Assembly (NCBI RefSeq): GCF_900116805.1
Contig: NZ_FPBV01000012.1
Coordinates: 47,622 to 111,621 of the forward strand
Source: Paenalicyclobacillus macrosporangiidus
GTDB lineage: Bacteria; Bacillota; Bacilli; Alicyclobacillales; Alicyclobacillaceae
Direction of reading: 5' to 3'
Length of the DNA: 64,000 nt
In this document: piece after piece, positions 35,379 to 44,447 of the stretch
How the letters are laid out: the number at the start of each line of letters is the position of its first letter
Numbering within the stretch: the stretch's first letter is position 1
Notes under the pieces: model-generated
Told to the model about the DNA's origin: nothing
Database searches by the model: none
Seen by the model: only the letters and a program-made list of their open reading frames with translations
Program-made: the position numbers and the translations under genes

Positions 35379-36644
35379 ATGCCGGTGCGCTGGCGATGGT
35401 GGACGGGCGTTCTGCTGTGGTTCGGGCTGCTGTGCGGGCTCGCGGTCCATCCCGGACTGGCACGGGCGGCGGTCGATCCCGCCGGTGTCTCCGCTTCGGC
35501 TCCCCTCGGCTCGGACGCCCCCGGCCAGAGTGCCCTGGCGCAGGCGGGCAATTCCGCGCGCGCGGCGGCCGAGCAGCAGTTGGACCAACTGCCCGTGCAG
35601 TCCATCGACCGCTTCTGGCATGACCTGCAGGCCGAATACGGCGGGTTTTTGCCGGACGTCCCGGGGGGCAGCATCGTCCGCTCCATCCTCGACAGCGGCG
35701 GATTCAACCTGCACGGCATCGCCGCCGGCGTCGTGCGCTACTTCCTGCGCGAGGTGCTGGACAACGCCCAACTGCTGGGGGGCATCCTGGTGCTCTCCGT
35801 GCTGGCCGCCCTGCTCGAGTCCATGCAGGCCGCGTTCGAGCGCCAGACCGTCAGCCAGGTCGCCTACTTCGTCGTGTTCCTCGTCTTGCTCGTGCTCGCC
35901 ATCGGATCGTTCACGGAAGCGGTGGGGACCGCCAAGCACGCCATCCAGTCGATGACCGATTTCATGCTGGCGACCGTGCCGTTGGTGGTCACGGTCATGG
36001 CGGCGTCCGGATCGCTCGTGTCGGCCGCGTTCTTTCAACCTCTGCTGCTGTTCGCCGTGCATCTCATCAGCAACGTCGTGTTTCTGTTCGTGTTCCCGCT
36101 CATCTTCTTCGCCGCCGTGATGGACATTGTCAGCGCCCTGTCTCCCCGCTACTCGTTGACCCGGCTCGCCGGGTTGCTGCGGACCGGGGGCGTCGCCGTC
36201 CTGGGCCTGTGTCTGAGCGCGTTTCTCGGGGTCACCGCGGTGGAGGGACTCGGCAAAGGCGTCGCCGACGGCGTGGCGCTGCGCACCGCGAAGTTCGCGG
36301 TCAGCACCTTCGTCCCGGTGGTGGGCAAGGCGGTGTCGGACGCGGCCGAGACGGTGGCCAGCGCCTCGCTGTTGGTCAAGAACGCCATCGGCGCGGCGGG
36401 GCTGGTGATGGTCGCGTTCATCGCCCTCTTCCCGGTGCTCAAGATCCTGGCGCTGTCGCTCATCTACCACGGCAGCGCCGCCTTGATGCAACCGCTCGGG
36501 GACAACCCGATGGTGGACTGCCTGGGGGCCATCGGCAAGAGCATGGTGCTCCTGTTCGCGAGCGTTGCCGCGGTCGCCCTGATGTTCTTCTTCGCCATCT
36601 GCATCCTGTTGGTCTCGGCCAACCTGGCGGTGATCATGGCATGA
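35379..36644 (+). CDS. spoIIIAE: Stage III sporulation protein SpoIIIAE
   Basis: A 421-residue multipass membrane protein with a cleavable-type signal (about 1-27), an acidic extracytoplasmic region with DQLPVQSIDRFWHDL, then seven or more hydrophobic helices. It is the largest integral component of the SpoIIIA complex. ATG 35379 follows GAGGAGGGAG. Its stop overlaps spoIIIAF by four bases. Confidence 0.95.
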   Translation: MPVRWRWWTGVLLWFGLLCGLAVHPGLARAAVDPAGVSASAPLGSDAPGQSALAQAGNSARAAAEQQLDQLPVQSIDRFWHDLQAEYGGFLPDVPGGSIVRSILDSGGFNLHGIAAGVVRYFLREVLDNAQLLGGILVLSVLAALLESMQAAFERQTVSQVAYFVVFLVLLVLAIGSFTEAVGTAKHAIQSMTDFMLATVPLVVTVMAASGSLVSAAFFQPLLLFAVHLISNVVFLFVFPLIFFAAVMDIVSALSPRYSLTRLAGLLRTGGVAVLGLCLSAFLGVTAVEGLGKGVADGVALRTAKFAVSTFVPVVGKAVSDAAETVASASLLVKNAIGAAGLVMVAFIALFPVLKILALSLIYHGSAALMQPLGDNPMVDCLGAIGKSMVLLFASVAAVALMFFFAICILLVSANLAVIMA

Positions 36645-37147
36645 CGGCGATGGGCGAGTGGCTCAAGCAGATCATCCTGTTGGTGATCCTCGCCGCCTTG
36701 GCGGATCTGCTGTTGCCGACCAAGGCGATGCAGCGGTACGTACGGGCCGTCATGGGGGTGGCCATCCTGGCCGCGATGCTGCAACCGTTCTTGCCTTATC
36801 TGCGTTCCGACTGGGCGGACCGCGCCGCGGCAGCCATCGATGCCGAACTGGCGCAACCGCCGGCGGGTGTGCAGGCGCCCGCGGCCGCGGGGATAGAGGA
36901 CGTCCTCAAGGCGCAGCAGGCGGAGGCCGCAGACGACCTGCTCGGACGGCGGCTGGCGGAAGACATCGCGGAGGCGTTCGGTGGACCGGCGCCCACGGTC
37001 CGGGTGACCGGGGCGGCAACGGGTGCGGCCGCTTCCGTGGACATCCGCATCGATCCCCGTCTCGCCAGCCAGGCCGACGCCATCGCCGCATGGACCGCCG
37101 ACCAATTGCAGATCCCGCGCGGCCGCGTCACGGTGCACGCGGGGTGA
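36641..37147 (+). CDS. spoIIIAF: Stage III sporulation protein SpoIIIAF
   Basis: A 168-residue protein with two N-terminal membrane helices (QIILLVILAALADLLLP and VRAVMGVAILAAMLQPFLPY) and an extracytoplasmic C-terminal ring-building-motif-like domain (about 110-168). The ATG overlaps the spoIIIAE stop (ATGA). An Ala-rich linker joins the halves. Confidence 0.93.
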   Translation: MTAMGEWLKQIILLVILAALADLLLPTKAMQRYVRAVMGVAILAAMLQPFLPYLRSDWADRAAAAIDAELAQPPAGVQAPAAAGIEDVLKAQQAEAADDLLGRRLAEDIAEAFGGPAPTVRVTGAATGAAASVDIRIDPRLASQADAIAAWTADQLQIPRGRVTVHAG

Positions 37148-37160
37148 AAGGAGAGATTCG

Positions 37161-37745
37161 GTGGATCTCAAACCCTTGCACCAGAACAAGTGGCTGATCT
37201 TCCTCGGCATCATCGGGATCGCCTGCCTCTTGCTCGGGACGTTCGCGGGCCGCGGCGGGGTGCGTGGCGCTTCCGCCGTCACCAGCCAAGCTTCGGCGCA
37301 GCCGACGGCTGCGGCGGGCGCTCCAGCCGCGCCGGACGATAGCCAGGTGGGCTCCGTGCACGACCTGGAGCAGCGCTATGCCCAGCAGCTCGCGGGGATG
37401 CTCAAGCAGATGCAGGGCATCGCGGACGTGTCGGTGATGGTGACCGTCGATTCGACCGAAAGTCTGCAGTTGGCGCAGAACACCCAGCAGACCACGCAGA
37501 CGCAGACGAGCGGCCAGCAGACGACTTCCCAGAGCACGACGACCCGCAGCGACGTGTTCACGGAGCGCACGGGTGACGGCGACAGCGTCCCCTTCGTCAC
37601 GCAGCGCGTCACCCCGAAGGTACGCGGGGTGCTGGTCTTGGTTAAAGCGGACGACTTTTACGTCGCCAAGGCACAAATCATCGATGCGATCCGGCATGTC
37701 TTGGACGTGCCCGCATATAAAATTAGCGTGGAGCCGGAAAGGTGA
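37161..37745 (+). CDS. spoIIIAG: Stage III sporulation protein SpoIIIAG
   Basis: A 194-residue bitopic protein. One membrane helix (about 11-30, LIFLGIIGIACLLLGTFAG) is followed by a linker, then the ring-building domain (YAQQLAGMLKQMQGIADVSV ... VRGVLVLVKADDF). A Gln/Thr/Ser-rich insertion (TTQTQTSGQQTTSQSTTTRS) lies inside the domain, where B. subtilis SpoIIIAG also has its beta-triangle insertion. In B. subtilis it forms a large ring in the intermembrane space. GTG 37161 follows AAAGGAGAG. Confidence 0.93.
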   Translation: MDLKPLHQNKWLIFLGIIGIACLLLGTFAGRGGVRGASAVTSQASAQPTAAAGAPAAPDDSQVGSVHDLEQRYAQQLAGMLKQMQGIADVSVMVTVDSTESLQLAQNTQQTTQTQTSGQQTTSQSTTTRSDVFTERTGDGDSVPFVTQRVTPKVRGVLVLVKADDFYVAKAQIIDAIRHVLDVPAYKISVEPER

Positions 37746-37771
37746 AAACGTAGAGTGGGAGGAATGTACAG

Positions 37772-38443
37772 GTGGTCAAACGGCAAACGGTGTGGCTGTC
37801 CACGATGATGGTGTTGTCGCTGATGCTCATCGGCTACTATACCATGAACAATGACGGGGGACTCACCGCCACGAAAAACCCGGACGGGTCGTCCGTGGCC
37901 ACGAGTGCCACGCCGCCGGACAGCGGCCAGTCGAGCCAGTCGAGCCAGACGAGCGGGACGGGGACGACGGGCGCGACGAGCCAAAGTGGCACCAGCCAGA
38001 CGGGGACGGGGAGCCAGGCGGGCACGTCTGGCCAGACGAGCACGACGGGCACCGGGACCAGCCAGGCGGGCGGCACGGCCTCTTCTTCATCCGATTGGTA
38101 CGTCAACATGGAGACTCAACTGGAACAGCAGTACGCGCAGCAGGTGGACACGTACAACCAGGTGATCAGCAACAGCAGCGCCAGCGCGGATCAGATCGGG
38201 CAGGCGAAACAGAAGCTGGAGCAGTTGCAGACGCTGGTAGGGAATCTGGAGACGGCCCGCGACCGGGTCCTTGGCCAGGGCTACAAGGACTGCGTGATCA
38301 TCCCGGACGCCAGCGGACAGAAGGCCGTGGTGTACGTGAAGACCGACAAGCTGACCGCGCAGCAAGCCGTATCCATCGTGAACGTGGTGAGCCAACAGTT
38401 GAACCTGCCGGTGGTGAACGTGACGGTGCAGGCCAAGGCCTGA
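37772..38443 (+). CDS. spoIIIAH: Stage III sporulation protein SpoIIIAH
   Basis: A 223-residue bitopic protein with a membrane helix (about 8-25), then a long low-complexity linker of Ser, Gly, Thr, Gln (about 45-105), then the ring-building domain (about 108-223) ending ALAVSIVNVVSQ-like helices and PVVNVTVQAKA. SpoIIIAH binds SpoIIQ across the intermembrane space. The linker is repetitive at the DNA level (GGCACG/GGGACG units) and GC-rich. GTG 37772 follows TGGGAGGA. It is the last gene of the operon. Confidence 0.93.
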   Translation: MVKRQTVWLSTMMVLSLMLIGYYTMNNDGGLTATKNPDGSSVATSATPPDSGQSSQSSQTSGTGTTGATSQSGTSQTGTGSQAGTSGQTSTTGTGTSQAGGTASSSSDWYVNMETQLEQQYAQQVDTYNQVISNSSASADQIGQAKQKLEQLQTLVGNLETARDRVLGQGYKDCVIIPDASGQKAVVYVKTDKLTAQQAVSIVNVVSQQLNLPVVNVTVQAKA

Positions 38444-38454
38444 GGATTCCGCTC

Positions 38455-38488
38455 AAAGCGCCCCGCGGCGAGCGCCGGGGCGCTTTTT
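38455..38488 (+). terminator. Rho-independent terminator after spoIIIAH
   Basis: AAAGCGCCCCG and CGGGGCGCTTT pair around a ten-base loop and run into TTTTT. It ends the spoIIIA operon. Confidence 0.9.
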
Positions 38489-38548
38489 CAATGCCCCGGA
38501 CCGACGGGGTGCCCCCTGAACGATGGAGTGCGCCGCCAGTTTCTCGTG

Positions 38549-38557
38549 TGCTATACT
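38549..38557 (+). promoter_or_regulatory. Extended -10 promoter for accB-accC
   Basis: TGCTATACT (38549-38557) is an extended -10 element; no good -35 is visible 17 bases upstream. It lies about 44 bases before the accB start, after the spoIIIAH terminator. Confidence 0.5.
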
Positions 38558-38600
38558 AGGGCGAGTGGTGGACACGTCTATCGTCGAGGGGTGACCTTGG

Positions 38601-39110
38601 GTGTTGAAAATCGGGGAGATTCGCGAACTGATCCGACTCCTGGATGACACAAGTCTCGCGGAGATCCGCATCGAGACTGAGGATATGAAACTCCTTCTGA
38701 AAAAACCGGACATCCCGGCGGTCGCGCCGCAGGCGGCTGTGCCGGCGATGCCGGCGGCGTCTCCCCAACCCGCCGTGCCGGCTCCCGCCGAGCCCGCTGC
38801 CGCGCCGACCGCTGCGCCATCCGCACCCGCGGCCGCCCCTGCGCCGGAACTCGCGGAGGATGAGGCGAACATACATATTATCAAATCGCCGATGGTCGGT
38901 ACGTTCTATCGCGCGCCTGCCCCGGATGCACCGCCGTACGTCGAGGTGGGGACCAAGGTGACGGAGAAGACGGTGGTGTGCATCGTCGAGGCGATGAAGC
39001 TGATGAACGAGATTGAAGCAGAGGTGTCGGGCGAAGTGGTGGCCGTCCTGGCGGAGAACGGCCAATTGGTGGAGTACGGCCAACCGCTGTTCAAGATTAA
39101 ACGAGCGTGA
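38601..39110 (+). CDS. accB: Acetyl-CoA carboxylase biotin carboxyl carrier protein
   Basis: A 169-residue BCCP. A short N-terminal helical region (about 1-35) is followed by a long Ala/Pro linker (about 38-85) and the biotinyl domain with [12 protein letters not shown], where the Lys carries biotin, and the thumb region [13 protein letters not shown]. The linker makes it longer than some homologues. GTG 38601 begins the gene. It is followed by accC with a four-base overlap of frames. It feeds fatty acid synthesis by carrying carboxyl groups to AccAD, encoded elsewhere. Confidence 0.95.
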   Translation: MLKIGEIRELIRLLDDTSLAEIRIETEDMKLLLKKPDIPAVAPQAAVPAMPAASPQPAVPAPAEPAAAPTAAPSAPAAAPAPELAEDEANIHIIKSPMVGTFYRAPAPDAPPYVEVGTKVTEKTVVCIVEAMKLMNEIEAEVSGEVVAVLAENGQLVEYGQPLFKIKRA

Positions 39111-39121
39111 GGAGATCCGCG

Positions 39122-40465
<1,344 letters not shown>

Positions 40466-40469
40466 GGTC

Positions 40470-40498
40470 TTGGTCCCGTCGGAGAGGAATGGTATACT
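40470..40498 (+). promoter_or_regulatory. Sigma-A promoter for the Asp23/AmaP cluster
   Basis: TTGGTC (40470-40475), a 17-base spacer and TATACT (40493-40498) with a TGG extension, just after the accC stop. The transcript start would be about 25 bases before ATG 40530. Confidence 0.65.
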
Positions 40499-40529
40499 TC
40501 AGCCAACGTGGGCGGAAAGGATGTCTGCC

Positions 40530-40952
40530 ATGCAGGATATGGAGTTCGAGGCCACCGACCTCGGGAGGATTCAAATTGCGGACGAGGTGATTCAGATCAT
40601 CGCCGGCATCGCGGCGAGCGAGGTGGTCGGCGTGGTCGAATTGAGCGGGGGCTTCGCCGGAGGCATCACCGAATCGCTCCTCGGACGCAAGAATTTCACA
40701 AGGGGCGTTCGCGTCCAATTTGGAGAAGCGGATAGGACCTGCACCATTGAACTGGCGGTGGTGCTTCAGTTCGGCGTGAACATCCCGTCCGTCTCGTTGG
40801 CGGTACAGGAGCACGTCAAGCGCACGGTCGAGAGCATGACCGGATTGGACGTGACGGCGGTGCACGTCCATGTCGCCGGCATCAGCCTGCACACCGAGAA
40901 GGACAAGGGCAAGGAAACGCAGGAATTGGCGGCAGACAAACGGGCGCGCTGA
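40530..40952 (+). CDS. yqhY: Asp23/Gls24 family protein (YqhY-like)
   Basis: A 140-residue Asp23-family protein: LGRIQIADEVIQIIAGIAAS, then FGVNIPSVSLAVQEHVKRTV and GLDVTAVHVHVAGI. These proteins sit under the membrane, and Asp23 is anchored by AmaP, encoded next. B. subtilis yqhY also follows accBC, and its loss there selects mutations in acetyl-CoA carboxylase, so a link to lipid synthesis is plausible. ATG 40530 gives proper spacing to GGAAAGG; ATG 40521 is too near. Confidence 0.88.
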   Translation: MQDMEFEATDLGRIQIADEVIQIIAGIAASEVVGVVELSGGFAGGITESLLGRKNFTRGVRVQFGEADRTCTIELAVVLQFGVNIPSVSLAVQEHVKRTVESMTGLDVTAVHVHVAGISLHTEKDKGKETQELAADKRAR

Positions 40953-40974
40953 CCGTCCTCCGGGGAGGGGTACT

Positions 40975-41523
40975 GTGAGCGCTTTGGATCGCGTGTTGTT
41001 GATCATCTTCTGCCTGGCGGGCCTGGCGGCCGGCGCCTGTGCGTTTCTCGTCGGCGCCGGGGCCCTGGCTCCCGCCGGAGGGGTGGGAGAATGGGCGGCA
41101 TACCCGGACAATGCCTATCTGATGGCGGGAGGCGTGGTGTTCGCGCTCCTGGCGGTGCGCTTCCTGTTTTACAAGGTGCGCCGACGGGAGCCGGACTTCG
41201 TGTTGCTCCCGGGGGATTTCGGGCACATTCGCATCTCGTTTGACACCATCCGGGAATTGGCCAACCGCACCGGGCGGTCGGTGCGCGGCGTGCATGAATT
41301 GGATACGCGCGTGCGCCACGGGCAATCGGGGATTGTGTTGGCGGTGCGCGTCCGCGCGCTGCCGGATCTGGACTTGGCCCAGATGGGCCGCGAGATCCAG
41401 GAAGCGGTCAAGGCGTACGTGGAACGGACCACAGCGGTGGTCGTGGAACAGGTCCTCGTAAGCGTCACCGAGATCTCCGGAGGCGCTTCCGCGCGCGGTT
41501 CGCGAGGGTGGAGTCAGGCATGA
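40975..41523 (+). CDS. amaP: Alkaline shock membrane anchor protein AmaP
   Basis: A 182-residue protein with two N-terminal membrane helices (about 5-28 and 44-65) and a soluble C-terminal Asp23-like domain (FGHIRISFDTIRELANRTG ... VEQVLVSVTEI). AmaP recruits Asp23-type proteins to the membrane in Staphylococcus. It follows the Asp23-family gene and precedes a DUF2273 protein, the conserved trio. GTG 40975 has GGGGAGGGG upstream. Its stop overlaps the next start. Confidence 0.88.
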   Translation: MSALDRVLLIIFCLAGLAAGACAFLVGAGALAPAGGVGEWAAYPDNAYLMAGGVVFALLAVRFLFYKVRRREPDFVLLPGDFGHIRISFDTIRELANRTGRSVRGVHELDTRVRHGQSGIVLAVRVRALPDLDLAQMGREIQEAVKAYVERTTAVVVEQVLVSVTEISGGASARGSRGWSQA

Positions 41524-41753
41524 ACGGGGTGCGCGAGGCCTGGGCCTGGTTCCGTTCGCTGAAGCGGCGGTGGCACGGGCTCTTGGCCGGGTGCGTCCTG
41601 TGGGCGGTGTGGATGGCCTTCGGTTTTTGGGCCACAGTATTACTGTTGATCCTCGGCGGCGGCGGTTTTGCGGCCGGACGCGTGCTGGAGCAGCACGAGT
41701 CATGGCGCGACGTCGTCGAGAAGCTGTTGAGCGAGCGGTTCGGAGATTCGTGA
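41520..41753 (+). CDS. DUF2273 family small membrane protein
   Basis: A 77-residue protein: short helical N-terminus, one or two membrane helices (GLLAGCVLWAVWMAFGFWAT, then VLLLILGGGGFAAGRVLE) and an acidic tail. DUF2273 proteins accompany AmaP and Asp23 in many Bacillota and are thought to be part of the same membrane-associated assembly. ATG 41520 overlaps the amaP stop. Confidence 0.83.
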   Translation: MNGVREAWAWFRSLKRRWHGLLAGCVLWAVWMAFGFWATVLLLILGGGGFAAGRVLEQHESWRDVVEKLLSERFGDS

Positions 41754-41824
41754 ACCGGCGGAGCGGTGCGCTCCGCTTCCTCTGCGCAAGCCCCTGCGTG
41801 CCGCGCCCTTCCCTTTTACTGACA

Positions 41825-41886
41825 GTTGGGCGGGCGCTATGCGGTGTGTCTTGCGTAGCACAAACGGAGCGTAGCGCCCGCCCAAC
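41825..41886 (+). repeat. 15-bp perfect inverted repeat upstream of nusB
   Basis: GTTGGGCGGGCGCTA (41825-41839) and TAGCGCCCGCCCAAC (41872-41886) are perfectly complementary around a 32-base loop, which can extend the stem with a few more pairs. It lies in the 151-base gap between the DUF2273 gene and nusB and ends nine bases before the nusB GGAGG. No T run follows, so a simple terminator is unlikely. It could control nusB translation, protect an mRNA end, or be a small dispersed palindrome. Confidence 0.8.
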
Positions 41887-41904
41887 GAACAAGGAGGTGG
41901 TGGG

Positions 41905-42333
41905 ATGCGGCGCCATGACCTGCGCGCGAAAGCGGTGCAAGCCATCTATCAGATCGAGGTCGGAAAGTCGAGTGCGCAGGAGGCTGTCCGCCACGTCTTC
42001 GAGGACGAGGAGTCGGCGACGGACGCGGATCGAACGTATGTGGCGCGTCTGGTGGAAGGCACGGTGGCGGCGTTGCCGGAAATTGACGGCATCCTGAAGG
42101 AGCGCGTGCAAGGGTGGCGGCTCGACCGGATTGCGCGTGTGGATCTCGCCATCTTGCGGCTCGCCGTCTTCGAGTTGTTGTACGAGTGGGATGTGGATGT
42201 GGCGACCATCGCGGACGAGGCGGTCGAGCTGGCCAAGCAGTACAGCACGGAGGAGTCGGGCCGGTTCGTCAACGGCGTGCTTTCGCGGGTGATCCCGTTG
42301 GCGCACGAGCGCCGGGCAGCGGCGAGATCGTAG
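41905..42333 (+). CDS. nusB: Transcription antitermination factor NusB
   Basis: A 142-residue all-helical NusB. It starts RRHDLRAKAVQAIYQIEVGK and contains DRIARVDLAILRLAVFELLY and ESGRFVNGVLSRV, the RNA/NusE-binding signature. It joins NusE and NusA on boxA RNA to allow complete rRNA transcription. AAGGAGGTGG precedes the ATG. The inverted repeat just upstream is unusual for this gene. Confidence 0.96.
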   Translation: MRRHDLRAKAVQAIYQIEVGKSSAQEAVRHVFEDEESATDADRTYVARLVEGTVAALPEIDGILKERVQGWRLDRIARVDLAILRLAVFELLYEWDVDVATIADEAVELAKQYSTEESGRFVNGVLSRVIPLAHERRAAARS

Positions 42334-42355
42334 GCGGCAAGCAGGGAGACAGGAC

Positions 42356-43327
42356 ATGCTGGTACTTGGAATCGATACGAGCAACTACACCACCTCGCTG
42401 TCCGCCGTGCGGGCGGACACTGGGGAACTGGTGGCGGACGCGCGGCGCGGGCTGCCGGTTCGCGAAGGAGAGAGAGGGCTTCGGCAAGCCGATGCGCTCT
42501 TTTTTCATGTGCAGCATCTGCCCGGCGTGATGGACGACCTGGTGGCGCAACTCGCCGCCGCGGGGATCGGCCCCGCCTGGGCGGGCGTCGGGGTGTCGGT
42601 TCGGCCCCGGCCCTTCGCCCGCTCCTACATGCCGGTGTTCCGCGCCGGCGCGAGCTTTGCACACGCATTCGCCCGCGCTCTCGGCCTTCCCGTGGTGCCC
42701 TGTTCACACCAGGAGGGCCACCTGGCGGCCGCATGCCATTTTCTTGCGCCCTGGGACGGGCCCTTTCTCGCCCTGCACCTCTCCGGGGGCACCTCCGACC
42801 TGGTGTGGGCGGAACGCACGCGCTTCGGGTATCGCGTCACCACGCTCGAGGAGGGGGCCGACCTTCACGCGGGGCAATTTGTCGATCGCGTCGGGGTCGC
42901 CTTGGGCCTGCCGTTCCCGGCGGGCCCGTCGTTGGAGCGGCTCGCGCAGCAGGCACCTCCAGACAGCGGTTTCCGCGTCCCCTCGAGCCGTCCGTCGGCC
43001 GGCCTCAGCTTCTCGGGCCCGTGCGCGGCCGCCCTGCGCGCGGTGGAGGCCGGCGTGCCGGGGCCTGAGGTGGCGTTGGCGGTCCAGATCTGCATCGCCC
43101 GCACGGTTGCGAAGGCTGTGCTGCGCTGGCGGGATCGGCTCGGTGCCCGGAGGTTGGTGGTCGCGGGCGGCGTGGCCGCCAACGCGGACATCCAGGCGCG
43201 TGTGAGACGCCAGCTGGCCTCGGAGGCGCCCGATCTCGAGGTCCACTTCGCCCCGGCACGGTACGCCTCGGACAACGCCTTGGGCCCGGCCCGCATCGCC
43301 CGCGACTACCTGTTTGTGGCGCAGTAG
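42356..43327 (+). CDS. TsaD/Kae1-family paralogue (M22 glycoprotease-like)
   Basis: A 323-residue ASKHA-fold protein. It starts MLVLGIDTSNYTTSLSAV and has GLRQADALFFHVQHLP, the iron ligands His118 and His122 (SHQEGHLAAA), LHLSGGTSDLVW and ARRLVVAGGVAANADI. It resembles TsaD, the t6A tRNA enzyme, but is shorter and divergent. Canonical tsaD normally sits with tsaB/tsaE elsewhere, so this is probably a paralogue found in this position in some Bacillota. The metal site looks intact. It lies between nusB and a ferredoxin-NADP reductase gene; the substrate is unknown. Confidence 0.8.
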   Translation: MLVLGIDTSNYTTSLSAVRADTGELVADARRGLPVREGERGLRQADALFFHVQHLPGVMDDLVAQLAAAGIGPAWAGVGVSVRPRPFARSYMPVFRAGASFAHAFARALGLPVVPCSHQEGHLAAACHFLAPWDGPFLALHLSGGTSDLVWAERTRFGYRVTTLEEGADLHAGQFVDRVGVALGLPFPAGPSLERLAQQAPPDSGFRVPSSRPSAGLSFSGPCAAALRAVEAGVPGPEVALAVQICIARTVAKAVLRWRDRLGARRLVVAGGVAANADIQARVRRQLASEAPDLEVHFAPARYASDNALGPARIARDYLFVAQ

Positions 43328-43339
43328 ATACGGTATAAT
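43311..43339 (+). promoter_or_regulatory. Sigma-A promoter for the ferredoxin-NADP reductase gene
   Basis: A consensus TATAAT (43334-43339) sits just after the stop of the TsaD paralogue. The best -35 at 17 bases, TGTTTG (43311-43316), is weak. It lies about 40 bases before the GTG start. Confidence 0.5.
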
Positions 43340-43379
43340 GGGCCCGGTTGGTTTTTACGTTACGGAGGAGGGGCTTCCA

Positions 43380-44390
43380 GTGACCGAGACGGGATCGCTC
43401 AGCCAGGCCACCCAAGTGTTCGACATCACCATCATCGGGGGCGGCCCCACGGGATTGTTCGCGGCGTTCTACTGTGGCATGCGCGACGCCTCGTGCAAGA
43501 TCATCGACAGTCTGCCCGAGTTGGGCGGGCAATTGGCCACGTTGTATCCGGAGAAGTACATCTACGACGTGCCGGGATTTCCGAAGATCCGCGCGAAACA
43601 ACTGGTGGAACAGCTCAAGGAGCAGGCCTTCCAGTACAATCCGGCCGTGCACCTGAACGAGACGGTCGAGGGATTGACGCGGCGCGAGGACGGCGTCTTT
43701 GAACTGAGAACGGACAAGCAGGTGCACCTCACCAAGGCGGTCATCATCTGCGCCGGGATTGGCGCCTTTTCCCCGCGCCCGTTGCCCGCACAAAACGCGG
43801 AGGCGTTCGTCGGACGGGGCGTCTACTATTACATCGACGATCTCGAAAAGTTCCGCGGCAAACGCACCCTGGTCATCGGCGGCGGGGACTCCGCGGTCGA
43901 TTTCGCCTTGATGCTGGAGGGCGTCGCGTCCTCGGTCACGTTGATCCACCGGCGCGACCAGTTCCGGGCCCACGAGGAGAGCGTGAAACGCCTGCTGTCC
44001 TCGACGGTCGACGTGCGCACGTTTGTCGAATTGGACTCGGTCAGCGGCGGGGATTGGTTGGAAAAGGCGGTGCTGATCCACAACAAGACGAAGGAGCGTA
44101 CGGAACTGGCGGTGGACGCCATCGTCAGCGGCCTGGGCTTCACCGCTTCTCTCGGGCCCATCGCGGACTGGGGCCTGGAGATTGAGGGCAACGAGATTGT
44201 CGTCAACACGCGCATGGAGACCAATATCCCGGGGGTGTACGCGGCGGGCGACATCGTCACCTATCCCGGCAAGGTCAAGCTGATTGCCACCGGTTTCGGG
44301 GAAGCCCCGACCGCAGTCAACAACGCGAAGACGTTTATCGATCCAAAGGCCAAGCTGAGCCCCGGGCACAGCAGCAATCGCAAGGAGTGA
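43380..44390 (+). CDS. Ferredoxin/flavodoxin-NADP reductase (YumC type)
   Basis: A 336-residue thioredoxin-reductase-like flavoprotein with FAD motif IIGGGPTGLFAAFYCG near the start, SLPELGGQLATLYPEKYIYD, NADP motif VIGGGDSAVDFAL and the FAD-binding YAAGDIVTYPGKVKLIATG. There is no CxxC redox pair, which separates it from thioredoxin reductases and fits the Bacillus YumC-type FNR. It would supply reduced ferredoxin or flavodoxin from NADPH. GTG 43380 follows GGAGGAGGGG; upstream codons in frame lack one. Confidence 0.9.
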   Translation: MTETGSLSQATQVFDITIIGGGPTGLFAAFYCGMRDASCKIIDSLPELGGQLATLYPEKYIYDVPGFPKIRAKQLVEQLKEQAFQYNPAVHLNETVEGLTRREDGVFELRTDKQVHLTKAVIICAGIGAFSPRPLPAQNAEAFVGRGVYYYIDDLEKFRGKRTLVIGGGDSAVDFALMLEGVASSVTLIHRRDQFRAHEESVKRLLSSTVDVRTFVELDSVSGGDWLEKAVLIHNKTKERTELAVDAIVSGLGFTASLGPIADWGLEIEGNEIVVNTRMETNIPGVYAAGDIVTYPGKVKLIATGFGEAPTAVNNAKTFIDPKAKLSPGHSSNRKE

Positions 44391-44447
44391 CCAAAGTCGG
44401 CCCTGTCCGGATGCGGCGGACGGCGGCACGGGTTGGAGGGGATGACG

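Noticed and set aside
37905..38090. CRISPR-like repeat array
   Set aside because: The repeats are short, irregular and in frame, encoding the SpoIIIAH linker.
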